64,000 bases of DNA from G051132615 sp051132615 (GTDB taxonomy: Bacteria > Pseudomonadota > Gammaproteobacteria > Burkholderiales > Neisseriaceae), in the NCBI RefSeq assembly GCF_051132615.1, contig NZ_CP152375.1, forward strand, positions 1,178,001 to 1,242,000, read 5' to 3'. The notes beneath the pieces were generated by a model. The model was not told where the DNA came from and ran no database searches. It saw only the letters and a list, made by a program, of their open reading frames with translations. The first letter of the stretch is position 1; every line of letters starts with the position of its first letter. This document shows positions 45,546 to 54,881 of this stretch, piece after piece. The position numbers and the translations under genes were made by a program.

Positions 45546-46814
45546 TTATTTTATGGCTTTATCCGCAATATCATGGCGATACTGCATACCATCAAAATGA
45601 ATCTGTTCTACCAATTCATAAGCCTGCTCTTTTGCCTTGGCAATTGACGCCCCCAAAGCACAAGCACACAATACCCGACCACCACTGACTAAAACTTTGT
45701 CTTCGCTATTTTTGGCACCCGCATAAAATACCTTTTGTTCAGTATTTGTCACAGTATCTAGCCCAGTAATCACTTGACCCGTTTCAGGCGTATCAGGATA
45801 ATTTTTTGCAGCCAACACCACCCCAACAGCTGCCTTATCACTCCATTTAGCCTGAACTTGATCCAGCTTTTTAGCTAAAGCCGCTTCAATTAATTCACTA
45901 AAGTCAGATTCTAAGCGCATCATAATAGGCTGTGTTTCTGGATCCCCAAAGCGACAGTTAAATTCAATGGTAAAGGGCGCACCTGTTTGATCAATCATTA
46001 GCCCTGCATATAAAAAACCTGTGTATGCGTGCCCTTCTGCCTTCATCCCATCAATAACAGGCTGAATAATTTGTGTCATTACCCGTTCAAATACAGCATC
46101 AGTTACCACTGGTGCTGGGCTATAAGCACCCATCCCGCCAGTATTTGGTCCTGAATCATGGTCTAACAAACGTTTATGATCTTGGCTGGTTGCCATTGGT
46201 AAAACATGTTCGCCATCAACCATCACAATAAAACTGGCTTCTTCACCTTCTAAAAAATCTTCAATAACGACCCGAGAACCTGCCAAGCCCATTTTATTGC
46301 CAACGAGCATGTCATCAATTGCACCATGCGCTTCCTCTAAGCTCATGGCAACAACGACCCCTTTCCCTGCAGCCAAACCATCGGCTTTAATCACAATGGG
46401 CGCACCTTTTTGATTAACATAATCGTGGGCTGCCACAGCATCAGAAAAGGTTTGATACCCTGCAGTAGGAATATGATATTTTTGCATAAACGCTTTAGCA
46501 AAATCTTTTGAGCTTTCCAGTTGTGCTGCATATTGTGTTGGACCAAAAATGGCCAACCCCACTCGTTCAAATGCATCAACAATACCAGCAGACAATGGTG
46601 CCTCAGGGCCAACTACGGTAAAGGCTATCTTTTCTTTTTGACAAAATTTAATCATCTCTTCATGAGTACTGATGTTGATATTTTGTAATTTTGCTTCATT
46701 AAGGGTACCTGCGTTACCAGGTGCGACAAAGACTGTTTCTACTCTGGGGGATTGAGCCAAACGCCAAGCCAATGCATGCTCACGTCCGCCGGAACCTATA
46801 ACAAGAAGTTTCAC
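45546..46814 (-). CDS. purD: Phosphoribosylamine-glycine ligase
   Basis: Second step of purine synthesis. 422 aa. MKLLVIGSGGREHALAWRL is the N-terminus, and the ATP-grasp region contains VIKADGLAAGKGVVVA and the metal-binding FNCRFGDPETQ. Length and motifs are standard. Confidence 0.96.
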   Translation of the reverse strand: MKLLVIGSGGREHALAWRLAQSPRVETVFVAPGNAGTLNEAKLQNINISTHEEMIKFCQKEKIAFTVVGPEAPLSAGIVDAFERVGLAIFGPTQYAAQLESSKDFAKAFMQKYHIPTAGYQTFSDAVAAHDYVNQKGAPIVIKADGLAAGKGVVVAMSLEEAHGAIDDMLVGNKMGLAGSRVVIEDFLEGEEASFIVMVDGEHVLPMATSQDHKRLLDHDSGPNTGGMGAYSPAPVVTDAVFERVMTQIIQPVIDGMKAEGHAYTGFLYAGLMIDQTGAPFTIEFNCRFGDPETQPIMMRLESDFSELIEAALAKKLDQVQAKWSDKAAVGVVLAAKNYPDTPETGQVITGLDTVTNTEQKVFYAGAKNSEDKVLVSGGRVLCACALGASIAKAKEQAYELVEQIHFDGMQYRHDIADKAIK

Positions 46815-47006
46815 GGGCTAATCTTTCTTTAATCTAATGATAAAAAAATACCTCTTCATTTTAAAGGAGAATAATCTCTTTGTTAAGAAAAAACATTTCA
46901 TACAGCTTGATTGCGCATCAAATTTGAATCGTGTCGAAATATCTTTTTTCTACTCAAGATTTTTAAACAGTATTTGACACAAATCATATTTACATGAGTA
47001 GCCATA

Positions 47007-47035
47007 TTGACATTCAAATTTCTCAATGTTATTTT
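47007..47035 (+). promoter_or_regulatory. Promoter of the sugar-acid operon
   Basis: TTGACA (47007-47012) and TATTTT (47030-47035) are separated by 17 nt. The start site would fall just before the palindromic operator. Confidence 0.55.
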
Positions 47036-47047
47036 ATTCCACAATAC

Positions 47048-47072
47048 AGAACATATGTTCTATATATAGAAC
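47048..47072 (+). promoter_or_regulatory. Palindromic operator with three alternating half-sites
   Basis: AGAAC, GTTCT and AGAAC follow one another with 4- and 6-nt AT spacers. They form a perfect 14-bp palindrome (47048-47061) sharing its right half with a perfect 16-bp palindrome (47057-47072). It lies between the predicted start site and AAGGAG, so a bound repressor would block the promoter or translation. The regulator gene is not in the window. Confidence 0.65.
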
Positions 47073-47089
47073 AAAAGGAGTGATTATTT

Positions 47090-48019
47090 ATGAGCACATT
47101 AAAAAACACATTCAAGGGCGTGTTTCCCCCTGTTCCAACAATCTTGGATGAAAAAGGCAATTTAGATAAAAAAGGAATGGGCAAATTAATCGATAAGCTC
47201 ATTGATGAAGGTGTAAATGGCATGCTGTTTCTAGGCAGTGGCGGAGAATTTTGCCATATGCCAAAAGAAATGCGCTTTTCTGTGGCTGAATTTGCAGTCG
47301 AATATGTGGCTAGAAGAGTGCCTGTGTTATTGGGTATCAGCAGCCCTAGTACGGATGAAGTAATTGAGTTTGGCTTACATGCAGATAAACTTGGTGTCGA
47401 TGCAGTTTTGGTATTGAATCCATACTATGCCTTGCTTAATGACGAGTTTATCTATAACCATTTTCGCACAGTAGCAGAAAACATCAAAACACCTGTGATT
47501 CTTTATAACTTCCCTGCACTTACTGGACAAGACATTAGTGTGAATTTAATTGCACGTTTGGCAAAAGATGTACCCAATATTATCGGGATCAAAGATACGG
47601 TTGATAATATGAGCCATCTGCGTGAAATTATTAATGTGGTGCGCCCAAACCATCCGGATTTCGTCATTTTTGCTGGATACGATGAATATATGATGGACTC
47701 ATTGATCCTCGGCGCTAATGGAGGCATCCCAGCAACCAGTAATTTCGCTTCATTTATTACCTGTGGCATCTACCAAGCATTTGTCGAAAAAAATTACGAA
47801 AAAATGTTTGAACTACAACGCCAGCTAGCAAAACTTTCAAGCGTTTATGCTGTAGAAAGCCCATTTTTTGGTGTCGTTAAAGAAGCCATCAAGTTATCTG
47901 GTTTAGACATTTCTACCCAAGTGTTAGCGCCTGTAATGAAACTGGATCCTACCAAAAAAGAACGCTTAATAGAAATCTTAGAATTTGCACAAGTGCCTTA
48001 CAAAACAAAGAAGAAATAA
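47090..48019 (+). CDS. DHDPS-family aldolase, YagE-like (2-keto-3-deoxygluconate aldolase type)
   Basis: 309 aa of the dihydrodipicolinate-synthase/N-acetylneuraminate-lyase superfamily. The Schiff-base Lys lies in IIGIKDTVDN, the catalytic Tyr in ILYNFPALTGQD, and GSGGEF near residue 47 forms the carboxylate pocket. Overall likeness is to E. coli YagE, which splits 2-keto-3-deoxygluconate to pyruvate and glyceraldehyde. Followed by a sugar-acid dehydratase and importer, so the substrate is probably the dehydratase product. Precise sugar is uncertain. Confidence 0.8.
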   Translation: MSTLKNTFKGVFPPVPTILDEKGNLDKKGMGKLIDKLIDEGVNGMLFLGSGGEFCHMPKEMRFSVAEFAVEYVARRVPVLLGISSPSTDEVIEFGLHADKLGVDAVLVLNPYYALLNDEFIYNHFRTVAENIKTPVILYNFPALTGQDISVNLIARLAKDVPNIIGIKDTVDNMSHLREIINVVRPNHPDFVIFAGYDEYMMDSLILGANGGIPATSNFASFITCGIYQAFVEKNYEKMFELQRQLAKLSSVYAVESPFFGVVKEAIKLSGLDISTQVLAPVMKLDPTKKERLIEILEFAQVPYKTKKK

Positions 48020-48060
48020 TCCATCAAACTTTAAATTGAACTTCTAGAGGAGTATTAATT

Positions 48061-49581
48061 ATGAGTACCATTTCTCCAATCATCATTTTACATCCCAATG
48101 ATGATGTTGCGATTGCTCGATTTCCCGTACAAGCAGGTTATGTCATTGTAGACAAAAACATTACTGTTTTAAGCGACATTAAAGAAGGGCATAAAATTGC
48201 GCTACATGACATCAAAACAGATGAACCTGTAAAACGCTATAACCAAATTATTGGTTATGCCAGCGAACCGATTAAAGCGGGAGAGCACATCCATTTACAC
48301 AATCTAAAAATGGGGGACTATGGCCAAGACTATGCTTTTGGCGTAGACAAACATGATATGCCTAAACCCACTGAAAAACGCTCATTTATGGGTTATAAGC
48401 GTGCGAATGGAAAAGTTGGTACACGCAATTATATTGGTATTCTTACTTCAGTGAACTGTAGTGCAACCGTTGCTCGCGCGATTGAAGAGCACTTCAAAAA
48501 ACGAGGCTTAGAAGATTTCCCCAATATTGACGGTATTGTCGCTTTACCTCAAAGCTTTGGTTGTGCCATGGACATGAAGGGGGAGCTGATGAAAATCATG
48601 CAGCGCACCATGAGTGGCTATGCAAACCATGCAAACTTTGCAGGCATCTTGATTATTGGGCTTGGTTGTGAATCCAACCAAATTAAAGATTTGATTCAAG
48701 TCGAACAGCTTCAAGAAGGTCCTATGTTACAGCACATGACCATTCAAGAAACTGGCGGTACACAAAAAACCTTCAATAAAGGTGTACAAATCATCGAAAG
48801 CATGCTGGTCGAAGCCAATAAGTTTCAACGTGAAGAAGTACCTGCATCAGAATTAATTCTTGCGCTTGAATGTGGTGGTTCTGATAGCTACTCGGGTATT
48901 TCCGCCAATCCTGCACTGGGCTATGCCGTCGATTTACTTGTCCAACAAGGTGGTACCGCTATTTTGGCAGAAACACCTGAAATTTATGGGGCAGAGTATA
49001 TGCTGACTCGTCGTGCAGTTTCACCTGAGGTCGGCCAAAAACTGGTTGATCGAATTTTATGGTGGGAAGACTATGCCAAACGTTGTCACGCAGAGCTAAA
49101 CAATAACCCTTCTGCTGGCAATAAAGAGGGTGGCTTAACAACAATCTTAGAAAAATCATTAGGTGCAATTGCCAAAGCAGGCAGTTCCAACTTAGTAGAT
49201 GTATATGAATATGCACAACCTGTAACCGCTAAAGGATTAGTCTTTATGGACACCCCAGGTTATGACGCATTTGCCTGTACTGGCCAAATTGCAGGTGGTT
49301 CAACTGTGATGTGCTTTACCACAGGCAGAGGATCTGCTTATGGCGCAAAACCAACGCCTTGTATCAAATTAGCCACCAATAACTTTTTATGGAAACGCCA
49401 AGAAGAAGATATGGACATCAACTGTGGTGATGTTGCTGATGGTTTAGAAACTTTAGAGTCAGCAGGTAAACGTATTTTCGAAATGATTTTAGCCGTTGCC
49501 TCGGGAGAACAAACCAAAAGCGAGAAATTTGGTTATGGCAGCCTAGAATTTGTCCCTTGGCAACCTGGCGCAATCATGTAA
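48061..49581 (+). CDS. UxaA/GarD-family sugar-acid dehydratase
   Basis: 506 aa: an N-terminal SAF domain (about residues 5-95), then the dehydratase domain with RANGKVGTRNYIGI, IGLGCESNQI, LECGGSDSYSGISANP and TTGRGSAYG, all typical of altronate and galactarate dehydratases (iron-dependent). Features of both families are mixed, so I cannot pick altronate or galactarate. It follows the aldolase by 41 nt with GAGGAG before the ATG. Together they form a likely dehydratase-then-aldolase route. Confidence 0.82.
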   Translation: MSTISPIIILHPNDDVAIARFPVQAGYVIVDKNITVLSDIKEGHKIALHDIKTDEPVKRYNQIIGYASEPIKAGEHIHLHNLKMGDYGQDYAFGVDKHDMPKPTEKRSFMGYKRANGKVGTRNYIGILTSVNCSATVARAIEEHFKKRGLEDFPNIDGIVALPQSFGCAMDMKGELMKIMQRTMSGYANHANFAGILIIGLGCESNQIKDLIQVEQLQEGPMLQHMTIQETGGTQKTFNKGVQIIESMLVEANKFQREEVPASELILALECGGSDSYSGISANPALGYAVDLLVQQGGTAILAETPEIYGAEYMLTRRAVSPEVGQKLVDRILWWEDYAKRCHAELNNNPSAGNKEGGLTTILEKSLGAIAKAGSSNLVDVYEYAQPVTAKGLVFMDTPGYDAFACTGQIAGGSTVMCFTTGRGSAYGAKPTPCIKLATNNFLWKRQEEDMDINCGDVADGLETLESAGKRIFEMILAVASGEQTKSEKFGYGSLEFVPWQPGAIM

Positions 49582-49625
49582 TCAGAAAGCTAAATTAACA
49601 ATAAATCCTAGCAAGGAAATATATT

Positions 49626-50936
49626 ATGTCTGCTATTAATTCAACACAGAGTAAACAAAAGCCAACGATTGTTCGATGGATGATTTTCTTACTGATGCTG
49701 CTTTTAGGTGCGATTAACTACATCGATCGCACTTCTTTAGGCATTGCAATGCCATTTATTCAGGAAGAATTTGGTATTGAAGATGCCAGTACAGTGGGTA
49801 TGCTACATAGTGCCTTTTTCTGGTCATACGCATTAATGCAAATTCCAAGCGGTATGCTGGCAGATCGCTTCAAAACCCGAACCATTATTACGTGCGCCAC
49901 AGTGGTATGGGGTGGCTTTCAAGCAATTGGAGCCGCTTGTCATACAGTTACATTACTGGCTTTGACTCGTATTGGCTTAGGTGTATCAGAAGCACCCATT
50001 ATGCCTGCGGGCGCAAAATTAATGGGCACTTGGCTCACACCAACCGAGCGAGGAAGAGGCTCTATGTTACTTGATGGTGGTGCACCATTGGGTACAGCAT
50101 TAGGTGCCATTTTGTTGACTTGGTTAATTGGTCATTTTGGTTCATGGCGTATTGCCTTTGTGATCGCCGGTGTGGGTACCATTGTTGTTGGTTTGATTGC
50201 ATGGTTCTACATCAGAAACACACCTAAAGAGCATTCAGGTGTCAACGAAGCAGAACTGGAGCTGATCGAAACAGGCATTCAACAAGCAGGTGGCACCATC
50301 ACCAAGAAAAATCGGATGAGAGACATTATCCCTTACCTAAGTCAGGTAAACGTATTGGCGCTCATTGGTGGCTGGTGTTGCTACAGTACTGTATTTTACG
50401 GCTTAATGGTCTGGGTGCCAGCATACTTACAACAAGCACATAACTTTAATGTTAAAGAAATGGGCGGAGCCATGTTTGTTATGTTTATGCTTTGCTTCAT
50501 TGGTCAACAAATCGGTGGGGTCATTGCAGACAAATGGAGAAGCTCTGGTGCGCCAAGCAATAAAGTATTTCATACGCTCTTAGCCATATCAGCAATTGTT
50601 GCAGGTGTAGGCATATTCTTATGTGCAAACTCTAGTAGCCCTACCATGGCTGTGGTACTGCTCACCATTGCATTATTCCCCTTACGTTGGGCAAGTGTTT
50701 ACTGGTCTATTCCAGGTTTACTGGGCGCACAACATATGGCAGGTACCATTACGGGCACCATGAATTTTGCCAGCAATATGACTGCCGCAATCGTACCGAT
50801 TATTGTTGGGTTTATGATTCAATGGACAGGTTCATATTACGCAGCGATGATGTTCTTTGCGACTGCCGCAATAGGTTATTTAATTTGCTCTATGTTGATT
50901 AACTTCAATCGCCCCATGGCTTTAAAAGAAGATTAA
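49626..50936 (+). CDS. MFS sugar-acid/H+ symporter (GudP/GarP-like, ACS family)
   Basis: 436 aa with 12 predicted membrane helices. INYIDRTSLGIAMPFIQEEF and SGMLADRFKTRT (the loop between helices 2 and 3) are characteristic of the anion:cation symporter family of hexarate and hexonate importers. Third gene of the operon. It would import the acid degraded by the two upstream enzymes and is followed by a strong terminator. Confidence 0.86.
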   Translation: MSAINSTQSKQKPTIVRWMIFLLMLLLGAINYIDRTSLGIAMPFIQEEFGIEDASTVGMLHSAFFWSYALMQIPSGMLADRFKTRTIITCATVVWGGFQAIGAACHTVTLLALTRIGLGVSEAPIMPAGAKLMGTWLTPTERGRGSMLLDGGAPLGTALGAILLTWLIGHFGSWRIAFVIAGVGTIVVGLIAWFYIRNTPKEHSGVNEAELELIETGIQQAGGTITKKNRMRDIIPYLSQVNVLALIGGWCCYSTVFYGLMVWVPAYLQQAHNFNVKEMGGAMFVMFMLCFIGQQIGGVIADKWRSSGAPSNKVFHTLLAISAIVAGVGIFLCANSSSPTMAVVLLTIALFPLRWASVYWSIPGLLGAQHMAGTITGTMNFASNMTAAIVPIIVGFMIQWTGSYYAAMMFFATAAIGYLICSMLINFNRPMALKED

Positions 50937-50947
50937 TCATCAAATAT

Positions 50948-50985
50948 AAAAAACACAGTATGTTGAACAACATACTGTGTTTTTA
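50948..50985. terminator. Bidirectional terminator after the sugar-acid operon
   Basis: AAACACAGTATGTTG and CAACATACTGTGTTT form a near-perfect 15-bp stem with the short loop AA, bordered by A- and T-runs. It also ends the converging gdx transcript. Confidence 0.85.
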
Positions 50986-51018
50986 ACTTCAAAAAATCCC
51001 AATTGAATATAGTGTTTA

Positions 51019-51339
51019 TTAACCAGCGGCACTAAATTTTAAGCCTAAAATCCCGATAATAATCAAACACAAACTAACCACACGCATGGCGCCTGCTGGC
51101 TCCTTAAATAAAATAATGCCCACAATTGAAGCACCCACCGCACCAATACCCGTCCACACAGCATAAGCTGTCCCGACAGGTAGACTTTTCATTGCATGTG
51201 AGAGCAAAGCAAAGCTTCCTGCCATTGCCACCAAAGTCACCAAACTAGGTACAAGTTTGGAAAAGCCTTGGGTATATTTCAACCCAATTGCCCATACAAC
51301 CTCCAAAATGCCTGCACACAATAAAACGACCCAAGCCAT
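51019..51339 (-). CDS. gdx: SMR-family guanidinium exporter Gdx (SugE)
   Basis: 106 aa with four hydrophobic helices. The essential Glu at position 13 is in ILEVVWAIGLKYT, and the pattern matches the Gdx/SugE branch of small multidrug resistance proteins. These are dual-topology H+/guanidinium antiporters. The guanidine-II riboswitch directly upstream strongly supports this branch over quaternary-ammonium exporters. Confidence 0.93.
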   Translation of the reverse strand: MAWVVLLCAGILEVVWAIGLKYTQGFSKLVPSLVTLVAMAGSFALLSHAMKSLPVGTAYAVWTGIGAVGASIVGIILFKEPAGAMRVVSLCLIIIGILGLKFSAAG

Positions 51340-51360
51340 TTTTATTTACTCCTACTGAAG

Positions 51361-51405
51361 TGGGGTCGTCCCCATAAAAAGATATGTCATCAGGTCGTCC
51401 TGATG
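51361..51405 (-). promoter_or_regulatory. Guanidine-II riboswitch (mini-ykkC) controlling gdx
   Basis: On the minus strand two hairpins appear in a row, each closed by an ACGA tetraloop: CATCAGG-ACGA-CCTGATG (51388-51405) and TGGGG-ACGA-CCCCA (51361-51374), with a 13-nt linker. Paired hairpins with ACGR loops are the defining feature of guanidine-II. The ribosome-binding site (TAGGAG) follows the second hairpin within a few nt, so guanidine-dependent control of translation initiation is expected. Confidence 0.93.
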
Positions 51406-51512
51406 AGCCATAATGAAAAAATGATCAGAAGTTCAATAAATATGAACCTATCTGAATTTTACCCATTTTTGAACTGACTCACAAATCTTTATCTTTTCTG
51501 GCTGTTTCTCGT

Positions 51513-51518
51513 TATAAT
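51513..51518 (+). promoter_or_regulatory. -10 box for uraA
   Basis: A perfect TATAAT stands 45 nt before the uraA start. No clear -35 is seen at the right distance. Confidence 0.4.
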
Positions 51519-51562
51519 CTGCACCATATTCAAAATCGCTCATTCTTTTTAAGGGATACACC

Positions 51563-52795
51563 ATGCTTTTTTTAAAAGAGTTCATTTCTGGTGCCCAAAT
51601 TCTATTTGTTGCATTTGGTGCGCTGGTTCTTGTTCCCCTCCTAACTGGTTTAAACCCCGCTATGGCATTATTAGGCGCAGGAGTTGGTACATTACTTTTT
51701 CAAATTGTCACCAAAGGTAAAGTGCCTATTTTTTTAGGCTCTTCTTTTGCCTTTATTGGGCCAATTATCTATGCCATTCAAACATGGGGAATAGGTGCAA
51801 CCCAATTTGGATTATTCGCTGCAGGTTTTACTTATTTTATTTTCGCTTTAATTGTTAAATGGCGCGGCATTGGCTTAATTAATCGACTTTTGCCTCCTGT
51901 TGTTATTGGGCCAATCATTATTGTTATTGGCTTATCTGTAGCAGTAAGTGCCTCACAAATGGCTATGGGACAAAGTGGTGGTGAACAAGTGGTCAGTTAT
52001 GGCGCTTCTATCTTCTTAGCAACCGTATCATTAATGACCACCATCATTGTGTCTATTTTTGCTAAAGGGATGCTCAAACTGCTGCCAATTTTATCGGGCG
52101 TCATTGTGGGCTATATCACAGCAGTGTGTTTAGGCTTAGTTAATTTTGAACCCATTATTGCTGCTCAATGGTTTTCCATGCCCCACTTTACCCCTATAGA
52201 AGTCAGCTGGGCTGCAGCATTGTTTATGTTACCTGTTGCTATTGCCCCCATCATTGAACATATTGGCGCAGTAATGGCCGTTGGTAAAGTAACAGGCGAA
52301 GACTATACGAAAACCCCAGGATTACAAAAAACCCTAGCAGGTGACGGACTAGGCGTATGTTTTGCTGGATTAATCGGGGGACCACCTATTACCACTTATT
52401 CAGAAGTAACTGGTGCATTAATGATTACCCGCAATTTCAAACCAAAAATCATGATTTATGCTGCCATCTTGGCCGTTTGTTTGGCTTTTTTTGGTAAATT
52501 TAATGCCATTTTATTATCCATTCCACTACCTGTAATGGGGGGCATTATGGTTCTACTATTTGGCACTATAGCTTCAATTGGTTTAAAAACCATTATTGAT
52601 GCGAAAATTGACTTAATGGTGCCGCGTAATTTAGTCATTGTATCTGTTATTTTAACCTGTGGGATTGGCGGGTTGATTTTAAAAATTGATTCCACCGTTA
52701 ACTTATCAGGTGTAGGCCTAGTAAGCATTCTAGCCATCATATTAAATCTGCTTTTACCACAAGCACCTGAAACAGAAGAGCATGTACCAAATTAA
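51563..52795 (+). CDS. uraA: Uracil permease (NCS2 family)
   Basis: Uracil/H+ symporter in the inner membrane, 410 aa with about 14 hydrophobic segments. The N-terminal SGAQILFVAFGALVLVPLL and the central binding region AIAPIIEHIGAV plus GGPPITTYSEVTGAL match UraA. The family also includes xanthine carriers, but the sequence is closest in pattern to uracil permeases. It overlaps the YgjP-like gene by 14 nt. Confidence 0.88.
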   Translation: MLFLKEFISGAQILFVAFGALVLVPLLTGLNPAMALLGAGVGTLLFQIVTKGKVPIFLGSSFAFIGPIIYAIQTWGIGATQFGLFAAGFTYFIFALIVKWRGIGLINRLLPPVVIGPIIIVIGLSVAVSASQMAMGQSGGEQVVSYGASIFLATVSLMTTIIVSIFAKGMLKLLPILSGVIVGYITAVCLGLVNFEPIIAAQWFSMPHFTPIEVSWAAALFMLPVAIAPIIEHIGAVMAVGKVTGEDYTKTPGLQKTLAGDGLGVCFAGLIGGPPITTYSEVTGALMITRNFKPKIMIYAAILAVCLAFFGKFNAILLSIPLPVMGGIMVLLFGTIASIGLKTIIDAKIDLMVPRNLVIVSVILTCGIGGLILKIDSTVNLSGVGLVSILAIILNLLLPQAPETEEHVPN

Positions 52796-53561
52796 ATTAC
52801 AAGATCAAGCATTAAGCTTTCAGTGCGAGCCGCGCGCTCGCACTGCCAAATACCGACTAAAGCTGATCCTGCACCCTCAAAAAGGCATTATTGTTCGCCA
52901 TGCCAAGAATGTGTCGCTAAATGAAATTTATACTTTTTTACATCAAAATCAAAATTGGTTAACCCAAAAGCTCTCTCACCCAACCCATCTCAACCCAAAA
53001 AAATTGGCTCAATTTTCAGTAGAACACTTTGTTTTATGGTATTTAGGGCAGGAATATCCTGTTACATTTCACGCCTACAGCGCCCAAAAAATAAAATTAT
53101 TCAAACAACAAGAGACAATAGGACTCTATCTTCCTACTCATTTTTTAACAGACTTAACCCAAGGCACCCATTTAGCACAACAAAGGGTTAAAAAAGATTT
53201 ATTCACCGCAATTTGCCAATGGTACAAAAGCCAGGCTCGTTTGCTTTTACCTAAACTATTACAGCAATGCACACAAAAATGTCATTGGGTCTCTAACACA
53301 CCTTCATTAACCATTAAAACCCAAAAAACCCGTTGGGGCAGTTGCTCTTCCAAAAACAATATCAACTTAAATGCATTTTTAATGCAATTTGAACAAACTG
53401 TTATTGAGAGCGTGATCTTACATGAACTGTGTCATATAAAACACATGAATCACAGCCGTGATTTTTATCAATTACTCTTATCTGTCGCGCCACATTACCA
53501 ACAACATGATGTGTTATTAAAAAACGCCAAAAACCCATTTAACCAATTGCTACAAGCATAA
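52782..53561 (+). CDS. YgjP-like metallopeptidase-domain protein (DUF45)
   Basis: 259-aa predicted zinc-dependent hydrolase. The zincin motif HELCHIKHMNHS (about residues 210-221) is seen with the preceding TRWGSCSSKNNINLN, typical of YgjP/WLM-type proteins. No signal peptide. Start lies inside the end of uraA. The physiological substrate of this family is not established. Confidence 0.8.
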   Translation: MYQIKLQDQALSFQCEPRARTAKYRLKLILHPQKGIIVRHAKNVSLNEIYTFLHQNQNWLTQKLSHPTHLNPKKLAQFSVEHFVLWYLGQEYPVTFHAYSAQKIKLFKQQETIGLYLPTHFLTDLTQGTHLAQQRVKKDLFTAICQWYKSQARLLLPKLLQQCTQKCHWVSNTPSLTIKTQKTRWGSCSSKNNINLNAFLMQFEQTVIESVILHELCHIKHMNHSRDFYQLLLSVAPHYQQHDVLLKNAKNPFNQLLQA

Positions 53562-53564
53562 TAC

Positions 53565-54530
53565 TCAACATTTATTGGCCCAAGAACCCATCCGTTTTTT
53601 TTGATAAAATTCAATGACCTGCTTACCTGCTGCGGCGAACATGGCACCTGCCACCACCACAAGCGCACCAAGATAACCTAAAAAATTTAAAGCGGGAAAA
53701 TCAAATGTATTTGGCCATAATAATGCAAAGATATCAGAGAACAACAAAGTAAATAATGGGGTTAATGTCACAATCGCACTGACTTGTGCCACCTTCCAAC
53801 GATTCATGGCCTCTGCTAAAGCACCATAAGCAATTAAGGTATTGACCCCACAAAACAACAACAATAATAACTGTCCCCATGACAAATTAAGAATTTGGGC
53901 TGGGCTTGCAATAGGCAATAAAAATAACGTACACAAACAATACAATAACCACAAAATTTGCTGAGACTTTAACTTACGTAACAAAATTTTTTGCATCAAA
54001 CCATACGCAACCCAAATAGTTGACCCACACACACCCAAAAAGACCCCAAAAGAATAGTCTGTTAAACGGGTAAAAATTTCAATCAATTGTCGATTAAAAA
54101 ACAACAATAACCCCGAAATTAATATCACCATGCCAATAATCTGACTGCGTTGCAAACTTTCCTTAAATACAAAAGTGCTAAACAACATTAACAGTACAAC
54201 CGAAATCTGCCCGATGACTTGAGAAACCGTTGGCGTCAAATACTGTAACGCGCTGGAGAAAAACAAAAAATTCCCCCCCAAACCAACAGTGGCAACAGCA
54301 AGCGCGATCAGAAATTTTTGATTTTTAAACAATTGCATATCGGGCATCTGATGCTTTGATTTTAAGATCAAAAATAAACCGATCGCCGAAATCATGAACC
54401 GATACCAAGATAAAGTAAAAGGATCCATTACCGGCAAAACCCGTTTTATGGCAATAGGTACCACGCCCCACATTACCGCCGTTACAATAGCCAACCAAAA
54501 CCCAATATAGGCACTTTTCGCTGTGCTCAT
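53565..54530 (-). CDS. EamA (DMT) family transporter
   Basis: 321 aa with ten predicted membrane helices in two EamA repeats. FWLAIVTAVMWGVVPIAIKRVL is the first repeat's beginning (part), and the second half has AYGALAEAMNRWKVAQVSA, the usual end-of-helix signature. The start at MSTAKSAYIGF has AGAAGG 4 nt upstream; 18 upstream codons were trimmed. Substrate cannot be told; family members export amino acids and other metabolites. Confidence 0.83.
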   Translation of the reverse strand: MSTAKSAYIGFWLAIVTAVMWGVVPIAIKRVLPVMDPFTLSWYRFMISAIGLFLILKSKHQMPDMQLFKNQKFLIALAVATVGLGGNFLFFSSALQYLTPTVSQVIGQISVVLLMLFSTFVFKESLQRSQIIGMVILISGLLLFFNRQLIEIFTRLTDYSFGVFLGVCGSTIWVAYGLMQKILLRKLKSQQILWLLYCLCTLFLLPIASPAQILNLSWGQLLLLLFCGVNTLIAYGALAEAMNRWKVAQVSAIVTLTPLFTLLFSDIFALLWPNTFDFPALNFLGYLGALVVVAGAMFAAAGKQVIEFYQKKRMGSWANKC

Positions 54531-54881
54531 GATGCCTTCTAAATAAAGAGAATAAAATAGCCGTATATTATACGCTCGATTCACTCTGTTTAAATGTAAG
54601 CCATCAAAATAACTGACCTATTCACAACAAACATAATCCAAAAAATCAGGAAATATGAGCTAGCTCAAAAATCATACAATTTATACTCAACCACAAAACA
54701 GATAAGGCTAAAATAATAGCTCTGTTTTTAAAGAGCATTAAAAGTTGATCCAATTATGGATTGTTTTTTATTTAAGACAAGCACCTTGTTTTTTTAATAA
54801 ACAACTGATTATAATAAAAAACACAATATAAATTAGCGATCTCTTTTCTATCTGTTTCACACAATGGGTCAGTAGATAAAA
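54531..54881. other. Intergenic region between divergent EamA and yjjP genes
   Basis: About 350 AT-rich nt. The only notable element is a perfect 12-bp palindrome TGAGCTAGCTCA (54656-54667). No gene is seen. Confidence 0.5.
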
